This document shows, in pieces, positions 54,921 through 64,000 of a stretch of 64,000 bases of DNA (positions are counted from its first letter, which is position 1; every line of letters begins with the position of its first letter). The stretch lies in the NCBI RefSeq assembly GCF_028640845.1, contig NC_080540.1, positions 48,528,561 to 48,592,560 on the forward strand. Direction: 5' to 3'. Source of the DNA: Ahaetulla prasina. Lineage: Eukaryota > Chordata > Lepidosauria > Squamata > Colubridae. The notes under the pieces were generated by a model. The model had not been told where the DNA came from, ran no database searches, and saw nothing but the letters and a program-made list of their open reading frames with translations. Position numbers and translations under genes: made by a program.

Positions 54921-57455
54921 TCTCTTGTTCCAGAATGTCTTTTTTTGTAAACAGATCACCTTCTGTCCTAGTATCCAGAACCTGTAAAGAATTGTGAAAA
55001 GTTATTTTGTTTGCTACAGTCCAATATTAACTAGGATAAAGCTCTATTGAATTGGAGGAACTTACATTTTGAGAATAAATATGTGCAGCTACAGTAGAAG
55101 CATTTTTTTTTCTTTTAAGTACACCCTGTGAATCTCCCTCTTCCACTCCCTGCTTCAGAAACGCAGTCAGAGAGGATAACATGCAAATGACTTCTTCCTC
55201 CATTTCCCCTTCTCTTTCTGGGAAGCTTTCAGTACTTAGCAGTTACAAGATTAAGTTTTATTTTCTGAAAGTTCACTTCTGTAAACATCTTAGTCTTTTG
55301 TTGCATTCCTGGAGATGTTTTATTTTATTTTATGTTTTTAACATTAATCAAAACATAATACTAATTTCTGAGCTGATACTCAGATACTCATTATACTAAG
55401 AGGCATAACATAAAGTGATTTCTTTGCACAAAATCGATATTATGGAGTGTATATTTGATAAATGTGGAGGAGTATTCTGAGCAAATACAAAGAATATAAA
55501 GCTTGATTCAGAAATAATATGAAGTTACGGAAACAAGTATATTTAAAACCCTATTAATTAATCATGTTAATTCTTCACAAACATTTGTAACTTCTTGACT
55601 TTGATATTGTGATGCCATAAAGCAAATATTTCTGACTTTATATTTTGAGAAATGTATTTGAAATACAAAGTCACACAGCTGTTCATTCATCTGCTGTGGG
55701 CACTTAGAATAGTTTTCATCTGTGCTTTTGAATTTTATTTTCATTTCTTCTAAGGTGTCAGATCACAATTTTAGAACTAAAACTGAAGTATCTTAATAAG
55801 TTAGCCATCCAAGGAAAAGATAATCTGCAATACTTACATGATTTGAAATACTCAGAGATGAAATAATAAACACTATTTTAAAATATGTGCAGGAATATAA
55901 TTGCAAAAATCTGCATGTTGTGACAGTGACTTACGCTGTTGAAAATAATTAAATCCTTAATTTGAAGAAATATTCATTAACAGTCAAATAAATAATGTTA
56001 CTAATTAGAAGAAAAACAACCAAGATCTTACGCTGGATGATAATAACATATTCTTTTAGGAGTACCATAACTGTTAATGAAGGACCTCATATTCATTAGA
56101 AGCTACACAAATACCTAGCTAAAGACTATTTCAACCAATTAGGATTGATTCTGGTGAAAGCGTAGGAGAGAAATGGAAGGGGATGTTGTAATAAAAAAGT
56201 AAAAGGAGTTGTGGAATATAAATTCCTTGAAGAGTTTGGGATGAACTGTGTTTTTATTAATTTATGATTTGCACTGAGTAGCTATAGTAAAAATGTTGCT
56301 TCTGAATTCATATGTATGTCAATACCACATATGTGTATAATCACAGAGGTCTTATTCAGTACCACACAATCACTATTTTGACATAGAATCATGATGTTTT
56401 TATCTCCTAGTTTTTCCTTTCTTTTTCTCCTTGGCTTTCAAAAAGGTGAGAAGTTCCATTAAGCAAAATTAAATATGTATTGTATAAAGTGTATTATATT
56501 TTTACTACACTGCATTATGCCATATGCCATTCTAATACCCCTATTTTGCATTCCTGTACTATTTCTCATGCTAGCATTTCAGCATACACAGTCCCTTTAC
56601 AAAGTAGTAGATACAGTAGGCTGAGCTGTGTCTCTGCTGATTGTATCATGGTCTCTGTACAACAAATAAGAATTGTTTTTTTCTTGTACTAGAACAAGGC
56701 TCTAAGGCAAGTGGGCTCCTTTTGCTGGCAAAAATCACAGTATTATTTTGTAGGAAACAGGATACCCCTTAAGAAACACACATTGTTTGTATAATATAGG
56801 AGGTTCCTAATTGTATATGAGGACCAAGATTTTAAAAGCTAAGAAGAAGAAACAGCGATATGTGCCTGAGGCCCTTTGAACCGTACAACATTTTGTTCAT
56901 TTAACACAACTTAGCAAAATACATCTTTGTCAATTGTAACTATCCTCTTAGGAAAACTAAATGTTAGGGGAAAAGTCAATGTATGTTAATTTCTCATTCA
57001 ACTGGGTTAATTCAGTCCTGAATTTATTGAAACAGGTTCGCAGGAGGTCACAAGCAAGTTCCGAGGGAAACAGAGAAGGAAGAAAAGGAACATGATTTAA
57101 AGTTGTTTTAATTTGTGCTGCTTACTTTGCTTCACCAGTGGGCGATTGCAGAGCCACAAAGTCTGGGAACATTTGTGTTACACAGGTCAACATTTAGCTA
57201 TTACAAGTGGGGTGTTTTTTTTAATAGCAAACTGATACCAGTGAAATGATTGTTCATATGGGATCTGCACAAATTAATTTATCATTTTAAGGACTCATAG
57301 TATCTATGTATCAGTACATGTTTGAGAAGATATGTGAGAGAGATTTTGAAATATAGCATGGTATATATATCATAGTACCCTATGTCTATCATTAAGTGTT
57401 GTATCATTAAGTGTTAAATTTGTACCCTATGACTATTATTAAGTGTTGTAAGTGT
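54921..57455. other. No recognised gene
   Basis: AT-rich. ORFs here are short and lack motifs. Confidence 0.5.
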
Positions 57456-57632
57456 TGTACCTTGATGAAGGTATCTTTTCTTTTATGTACACTGAGAGCT
57501 TATGCACCAAGACAAATCCCTTGTGTGTCCAATCACACTTGGCCATTAAAAAATTCTATTCTGTTCTGTTCTGTTCTGTTCTGTTCTGTTCTGTTACATT
57601 ACATTACATTACATTACATTACATTTCTTTAA
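57456..57632 (+). mobile_element. LINE 3' end with (TTCTG)n and (TTACA)n
   Basis: TTATGTACACTGAGAGCTTA, TGCACCAAGACAAATCCCTT and CCAATCACACTTGGCCATTA match the LINE 3' end at 23.97-24.04 kb inverted. It is directly followed by seven TTCTG-type units and six TTACA-type units. Confidence 0.78.
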
Positions 57633-58236
57633 TTCTGTGATGCATGGATGTTTGTGTGCATGCTTGCATATATACATTTAAAATGTATACAGCAAGCAAA
57701 TGAATCTTGGTATCCGTTAAATTGTTCCATCAGTTATCTTTTGTTCTAGCACTTTTCTGATTGTCATATTTCTATAACAATGAGGAACATATGTACATTT
57801 AGCTCAGATCTTTAGAATATTACATAGCAAAGCATTTCAGATACTAAATGCTAAGCTAAACTATTATCTAGGAAATGATTTCTAATGTAGCCTACGTGTT
57901 GTTCTCCTTCTGATGCAGAAAAAACTTGTGCTAATATTTTAGTATCAAATCTTGAGAGAGAGAAAGAACCTGATAGCATAGAACTTGAGTAGTAAAATAT
58001 TGTTTTGTTAATACTGTTTTCTGACAGGCATACACATGTTATAGTTGAAATATATGCATGAGAATACTAGAAGTATAAAGTAGCAAGAAATGCATACAAT
58101 ATACAAATATACTTGAGATGTATGAATAAGAATCATCACATATTGTTTAATAACAACACATTGTACTACTGCTTGAGCTTTCAAGTAAGGAGATTATAAT
58201 TTAATCAAAAGGAAGAGAAAGGACACTGAAAACTGG
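57633..58236. other. No recognised gene
   Basis: AT-rich, nothing recognised. Confidence 0.45.
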
Positions 58237-58244
58237 ATAATACT

Positions 58245-58872
58245 CGGGGTGGATTTGATTTAAATCACGATTTAAATCACTAGTAAAAAGGCTGTTGGTG
58301 ATTTAAATCATTATTTTTAAAGAGCAACTGTCATCTCTGTCCCGCAGTAGCTCTTTCTCTGACCCGCTGTTGACTCACCAACAGTCCCATTCACTTTAAT
58401 GGGACAGCTGGTGATGCAGCAGTGACATAACAAGGTGAGGGACATGGCAGGAAGCAGGTGAGTGGATGCCCGCTAACAAGGGCTGCCATGATGGATCTGA
58501 AATGACAAGTGCTCTTTAAATGTAAGGACTCATTCTTGCTGGTAGGTAGAATCCTTAATAATATTATTTGCAAATAAAATGAAGGTTTCCTATTTAGCTT
58601 GCAAAGCTTTGTTTCATTGAATGAGTTTACCAAAAATGTAAATATTGCAGAATATACAGCCTCATGCTACATACCTAAGCTCCATTTCATGCTGAATAAA
58701 CTAAATTATTAATGTAACTTAAATAGAAAATGATCTTCAGATAGATTTTTACTCCAAAAGCATTTTATTAAAATAAATTTGATAAAAATCAAACATATCC
58801 AATTTAAATTTTAAAAAACTGATGTTTTTTTATTTTTATTTTTTTTAAAAAAATCGATTTTTATCCACCCTG
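58245..58872. mobile_element. hAT-type non-autonomous element (628 bp) with perfect TSD
   Basis: Ends CGGGGTGGATTTGATTTAAA and CGATTTTTATCCACCCTG are inverted copies with variations. Flanked by ATAATACT exactly on both sides (58237-58244 and 58873-58880), the 8-bp duplication of hAT transposons. The minus frame 58391-58633 has no transposase motif, so it depends on a transposase elsewhere. Confidence 0.88.
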
Positions 58873-58883
58873 ATAATACTTTT

Positions 58884-59032
58884 TTTTTTAATTTACATTT
58901 ATATCCCGCCCTTCTCCGAAGACTCAGGACAGCTTACAGTGTATAAGGCAATAGTCTCATTCTATTTGTATATTTACAGAGTCAACTTATTGTCGCCCCA
59001 ACAATCTGGGTCCTCATTTTACCTACCTTATA
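58884..59032 (-). mobile_element. SINE, 3' half (interrupted)
   Basis: Minus SINE 3' part: TTTATATCCCGCCCTTCTCC, AGTCAACTTATTGTCGCCCC, GGGTCCTCATTTTACCTACC then TTATA. The other half starts at 59912 with TATAAAGGATGGAAGGCTGA. Confidence 0.9.
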
Positions 59033-59911
59033 TTTATTTATTTATTTATTTATTTGATCGTATTTATATACCGCCCTATCTCCCGAAGGACTCAGGGCGG
59101 TTTACAGGCACTTAAAAAACACATAAACACATAAATACAATATAAAAACAATTAAAAAACTTATTCTAAAAGCCCCAAAAATTAAAAATATAGAAATAAA
59201 ACCCAATTTAAAACCCATAAATTTAAAATCTAGCTCAGTCCTGCGCAATTAAATAAGTGTGTTTTAAGCCCGCGGCGGAAGGTCCGAAGGTCCGCAAGCT
59301 GACAAAGTCCGGGGGGTAGTTCGTTCCAGAGGGTGGGAGCCCCCACAGAGAAGGCCCTTCCCCTGGGCGTCGCCAGACGACATTGCCTCGCTGATGGCAC
59401 CCTGAGGAGTCCCTCTCTGTGAGGCGCACAGGTCGGTGAGAGGTATTCGGTAGCAGTAGGCGGTCCCGTAAATAACCCGGCCCTATGCCATGGGCGCTTT
59501 AAAGGTGGTCACCAAAACCTTGAAGCGCACCGGAAGGCCACAGGAAGCCAGTGCAGTCTGCGCAGGATAGGTGTTATCACGGGAGCCACAGGGGCTCCAT
59601 CTATCACCCGCGCAGCTGCATTCTGGACTAACTGTAGCCTCCGGATGCCCTTCAAGGGGAGCCCCATGTAGAGAGCATTGCAGTAATCCAGGCGAGACGT
59701 CACGAGTGCGTGAGTGACCGTGCATAGGGCATCCCGGTCCAGAAAGGGGCGCAACTGGCGTACCAGGCGAACCTGGTAGAACGCTCTCCTGGAGACGGCC
59801 GTCAAATGATCTTCTAGAGACAGCCGTTCATCCAGGAGGACGCCTAAGTTGCGGACCCTCTCCATCGGGGCCAATGACTCGCCACCGATGGTCAGCCGCG
59901 GATTTAGCTGA
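59033..59911 (-). mobile_element. L2-like LINE inserted in a SINE
   Basis: Minus-strand frame 59509-59874 reads VRNLGVLLDERLSLEDHLTA, then FYQVRLVRQLRPFLDRDALC, LDYCNALYMGLPLKGIRRLQ, VQNAAARVI and ITPILRRLHWLPV, the C-terminal (thumb and beyond) part of an L2-like reverse transcriptase, open for 121 codons. The 3' UTR ends in TTTATTTATTTA at 59033-59056. The 5' end is at 59911. TATA occurs at both junctions (59029-59032 and 59912-59915). It is 5'-truncated, and the catalytic motifs are missing. Confidence 0.85.
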
Positions 59912-60023
59912 TATAAAGGATGGAAGGCTGAGTCAACCTTGGGCCGGGCTTGAACCTGCAGTAATTGCAGGCTGCTGTGTTCTAATAACAGGCTTCTTAC
60001 CAGCCTGAGCTACCACGGCCCCT
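59912..60023 (-). mobile_element. SINE, 5' half with RNA polymerase III promoter
   Basis: Minus strand: A box TGGTAGCTCAGGCTGGT (59999-60015) and B box GGTTCAAGCCC (59946-59956), both close to consensus for a tRNA-type internal promoter. The head starts GGGGCCGTGGTAGC. The promoter would drive transcription toward lower coordinates, but the element is now broken by the LINE. Confidence 0.85.
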
Positions 60024-60070
60024 TGACATGTCTTTATTATTAAGTCCACGTGTTGCCATAAGCTCTAGTG

Positions 60071-60491
60071 CAGTGATGGCTAACCTTTTTGCCATCGTGT
60101 GCCAAAAGCGGGGGGAGTATAGGGGGGTCATTTTTGCTCATGCCCACACCCATAATTCAATGTGCCCCGCCCCCCCGTGCATGCACGCATGGAAGCCCCC
60201 CCCCGCGCTCCCCCTGCTTTTGACACAGGAGGCCCGTTTTTTGGCCTCCTCAGTTTCCAGAGGTTTTCTAGGAGCCTGGAGAGGGCAAAAAGGCCTTCCC
60301 CAGCCCCTCCGGAGGCTCTCCAGAAGCCAGAAACAGCCTGTTTCATGACTTCTGGTGGTCCGGAAGGCCCGAAAATCAGCTGGGTGTTGTGCGCATGTGT
60401 GCTGGAACTGAGCTAGGGCAATCCTCGTTTGCCCACAGATATGGCTCCGCATGCCACCTGTGGCATGTGTGCCAGATGTTCGCCATCATGG
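60071..60491. mobile_element. hAT-type non-autonomous element (421 bp)
   Basis: Ends CAGTGATGGCTAACC and GTTCGCCATCATGG; flanked exactly by CTCTAGTG (60063-60070 and 60492-60499). GC-rich interior with frames in several directions and no recognised domain. Confidence 0.88.
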
Positions 60492-60499
60492 CTCTAGTG

Positions 60500-62886
60500 T
60501 AACTATGTAGGTACATTTATGAATACTTTTTTTTTCTTTCATAGAATTTCATTATCTCTTCACATTTTTCCCAAAGCGTAATTGCCTCTGTAGATTTCTA
60601 GGCTATTTGATTACTCATCAGAGCCCAGAAATTTAGCATTTTCAGGCCACCTGTAGGAAATTGGTCCTGGTGACCAGATGGGAATGTTTATTTAAAACAT
60701 TAATATTTTCACCTTAACTCTTCCTGTGCTGGCAGTATCATTGGACAATCTTAAACTATACAATAAAATTTTTATGAATACTTCCTTTTGAATTGGGAGA
60801 GAGGCCTTATGTTCTCTAAGAACAGTTATTGAACAATAATCATTGCATGCATATTACAGAGAAAGTGGTTGCTGAGAAGCATAATTGTCTTAGAAGATGG
60901 GGCAGGCCCTTAGAGGGATCCCTTGCTTGCTGAATTGTGATGCTTTTTAATCACATCTAAATGGTCTTCTCTTTCTTTTCTTCCGATGCTTAATTCTTCT
61001 TGGCTTATTTCCATCAGTTTTGTTCCACATGTTATCTTTTTTTGGCAGTACAATACGATGCAATCCCCCCCCCACAAAAAAAATCTATCTTTCTTTTGTT
61101 TTATTTTCCTTCTCTTCTTTTTTGGTGTTTTTCCTGAAAGCAGAAAGAGTGTGTTATGTTTTTGTATATATATCATTATGTGTTTTTTCTGTGTGGTGTG
61201 TGTAGGAGGGAGAATGAAAGCTATATTGTATATAGATAAAGGAATCAATTTTATAAATTGAATAATTTATTTACAGTCAAACAATTTTAATCAGCATTTA
61301 TGGCTACCTGATTGGCTCCCCGCTCCCTAAATTGGAGCCTCTGGTGTATCAAACTGTACTCTGAGTTTAATTGTATTCTGGCTTCGCTATGAATAAAATT
61401 ATGTTTATTTAAAAAGACTCAAAGATGTCTTTTCAACCTCAGCTGTTTCAGATAGCCTCTCAGTCTGGAGACATTTGCATTGCTGAGTGTTGAATTTTAA
61501 AAGGAGAATGTAGCAGAATTAAATTTGTATTAGGTATGTCTGGCCAGCCCTTTAGTCAGCTAAGTGAACAAATATCCATTCTCTATAGTTTCTTCATTCC
61601 ACATGGGAAAAAAATTAGCTCAACCAAATCCTGACCTCCAATATAAATTGTTTGTGTGTGTGTATTTTCTGGTCCCCATTAGCTAAAATCCTAGATAGAT
61701 TTTCCAATTAGTGAAAAAGAGGCAAGACACTACCAAAGCTCAAATGAACTTGTGCTATATTCCCAGCCCCTTTGAATTCTCAAAATGCTTTCCATCTGCT
61801 CTAATAACATGAATTACTGACATTGTTTAAAGGTCAACAGTTGAAAAAAATGATTGAAAGTGTGTAATATACAAACATTTCCATACACATGTACAGTACA
61901 CACTTATGCATACATGTATTTATCCATTCATTGTTGATACAAAAGATCTTCCTCCCTTTTCCTTATTTCCTGAGCTCGGGAAGATAAAGGACATTTTTTT
62001 CCTCTTTGATACCAGTTTGATTTCTTAAATCCTAAAGTGGGAACTCCGTTTTGATTTCTTTTAATACATCAAGTTCACCAAGAAAAGTATAAAAATTGTC
62101 TTCAGATATTCAGAAAAGATAAAAGAGGACAAAGGGACAAGAAGTTTTATTCCTTTTATAGTATGTCAAAGAGAATTGCTTTGGAAAGTTACAAAATTAA
62201 TATGCCATTGATAGCAACATCTCTACTGGTAAGATTTTATAGCTAACACTCCTGATCTTAGGAGTGTGTTGTATCAATGATAGTAGTAGACATGGCTTCC
62301 AAATTCTTTGTATTTCTAAAATATTAAATGAACTTAATCACTGTCTGGGAAACTCTTTAATCTGTATCCATTTTCTAATGTCAACTACTTCACCATTTGG
62401 TTTGTTTATAGCTGGAATAGACATGAATTCTTTCCCCCCCCCAGTTTTGAGGCATTATGGGATCAGATCTTCCATGACAAAACACCCTTAGTCCATCAAA
62501 TTCAGCTGACCTATTCTACTACTTCTGTATCATTTGGTATGCCAAGATGGTCTACAAAAATACCAGAGAATGCTGTTATTTATTCCAAGCTGTGAAACAA
62601 GCAATAAATAGTAGAGATTGCTATTTCATATTTTACCAAAACAAAGTGTAAACAAGAGATCAGACAAGGTGCTAGAAGTTATTGAGTATGGTGATTACTT
62701 GAGAGCTATCAGCATTTCTCCTTAGTGGATAGATTTATGGATGTCTGGATTTGCTAGTTTTCACTGAGGCTTGGTCCCTCTGAGGCTTTACATCACTCTA
62801 AAGCATAAAATGATCAGTCCCTCCTGTTACAAGCTTATTTTTTTTAACATAACCATGGTGCTTTTGAGAAGAAACTTTAATAAGAA

Positions 62887-62888
<2 letters not shown>
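60500..62888. other. No recognised gene
   Basis: AT-rich, with a G run near 61064-61075. Nothing recognised. Confidence 0.5.

Positions 62889-62948
<60 letters not shown>
62889..62948. repeat. (GATA)n microsatellite
   Basis: About 15 AGAT units. The reverse-frame Ile/Tyr/Leu/Ser repeat protein is an artefact. Confidence 0.97.
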
Positions 62949-63061
62949 TCCAAGAAAAAGGTTAAAGACAGTTGATCAAACCAAATTTTTATATACAAAA
63001 TAACATATTCATAGGTCATAATCCACAGTATACAAAGGTTTCTAGTAATTACTGGGTAACT

Positions 63062-63660
63062 ATGACCCAGCTTGCAAACCCACACAGTTGCAGAACAGAG
63101 ATATCATCTTCTCAGAATTCAGCAAGCTGGGCTTGCAAGAATCCCAGTTCAAAGTGGGAAGCAGAAGAATTGGCAGGAATCCAGGAGAATTATCAGGCAG
63201 AGTAAGAGGGTTGTAGTTTGTAGCAGATTCACCAGCCGGTCCATGTTCAAAGTCAAGGTTGAGAAGCTCACAAAAAAAGGCACACAGAGTGGGAGTTAAT
63301 GGACAGTTGTCCTCAATGGAAAGCTTGGCTTGCTGCTCCATTTTGATAAAAGTGGCCATGGTGTAGCTCATTTAATGGGCTCCTTCTATGCAAGCAATCT
63401 CTCAGAGCACCTTTGCTCTATTTTCCTTGCAGCCCTCTAAGCACTGGCATTGAGAGTGGCAGTAATTCCATATCCTCATCTTCAGAGAGCAATGTTTGCT
63501 GGTTGGCCCCACCTCCTATGTCTGCTAAAATAGTAATCCATTTGGTGGCACTATTGTTGGCTGCTCATCATCTGCTGGCACTTCTGGAGCTGGCTGCTCA
63601 TCATCACTCCCCTCCTCTGACTTTGAATCTGAACCTGCCATGACAGTAAGAATCTCACAT
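63062..63660 (-). mobile_element. Unclassified repeat with acidic coding-like piece
   Basis: The minus strand near 63550-63645 reads ATGGCAGGTTCAGATTCAAA and then a stretch rich in GAT/GAG codons (Asp/Glu/Ser rich), similar in style to the N-termini of some retroelement proteins. Further minus sequence to 63062 has short open frames (63060-63371) but no domain I recognise. Class unknown; could be a retrotransposon piece. Confidence 0.3.
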
Positions 63661-63689
63661 GATCACGACTTCTGATTTCCTGCTGACTT

Positions 63690-63925
63690 CTCCATTGACT
63701 TTGCTTGTAGCAAGTTGGCAGGAAATGTTGGAAAATCATGTGACTGTGGGTCACTGTAATGTCATTTTTACAAGCCGGGTGCTGAATGCCCAGCTTTCAA
63801 TCACGTGACTGGATGGGTTCTATGACTGCCAAAATTCTTGAGGACCTGTTATTAGTCTCCTTCATTCATTGCTGTCTTAACTTTGAACAATCACTGAACA
63901 CATGGTTGTAACCCCAGGGCTATCT
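63690..63925 (+). mobile_element. MITE-like palindromic repeat, right part
   Basis: Contains CCATTGACTTTGCTTGTAGC, AATCACGTGACTGGATGGGT, and AACTTTGAACAATCACTGAA followed by ACATGGTTGTAAC. The same family, other end, is seen at 12555-12745. Confidence 0.45.
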
Positions 63926-64000
63926 TTATACTGGTTAGGCACTGTTTTTTGATCTGAAAGTATGTTAACATATTTTTCATGCTTTTTTAAATCAAGCGAC

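Noticed and set aside
62798..63085. 95-codon ORF with Ser/Ile/Tyr/Leu repeats
   Set aside because: Translation of the GATA microsatellite.

Overview
The window looks like vertebrate nuclear DNA, most likely from a squamate reptile and probably a snake. The evidence is its repeat content: CR1 and BovB/RTE LINEs, tRNA-derived squamate SINEs, a DIRS element, a Penelope-like element, several hAT-type non-autonomous transposons, and long TA, TTA and pentanucleotide microsatellites grown on LINE 3' ends. Organism assignment is inference. I found no complete host protein-coding gene and no tRNA, rRNA or CRISPR array. Almost every long reading frame belongs to a transposable element or a simple repeat.

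Layout. 1-1759 is the 5' part of a minus-strand Ty3/gypsy element (LTR, gag with two zinc knuckles, protease) running off the left edge and inserted in a LINE 3' end. 2023-4591 is a young tandem duplication of about 1.28 kb whose right copy runs into a CR1 element (to about 5945). 8743-9725 is a Penelope-like remnant carrying a GIY-YIG endonuclease fragment and hammerhead-ribozyme-like motifs, between TA repeats. 13.1-22.6 kb holds LINE fragments, a decayed antisense LINE with endonuclease and reverse transcriptase domains, two abutting hAT elements and a 5'-truncated L1. 23.9-27.7 kb holds another LINE end, a BovB end and a 203-bp palindromic insertion with a second pair of hammerhead-like motifs.

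The only strong host signal is a CpG-rich block at about 30.6-32.4 kb. It has GC boxes, a TATAAAAGG motif and a probable non-coding first exon ending at a good splice donor (31920/31921), which suggests a plus-strand gene whose coding exons lie beyond the window or were not recognised. Downstream sequence would then be intron 1, populated by CR1, SINE, hAT and LTR insertions.

50.7-54.9 kb is a DIRS retrotransposon with inverted terminal repeats, a gag-like ORF, and an internal deletion joining the start of reverse transcriptase to the tyrosine recombinase. 58.2-60.5 kb is a compact nest: a hAT element with a perfect 8-bp target duplication, a SINE split by an L2-like LINE that shares its 3' tail, and another hAT element. 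The elements illustrate parasitism between families (SINE on LINE, non-autonomous hAT on an absent transposase) rather than a cooperating gene set.
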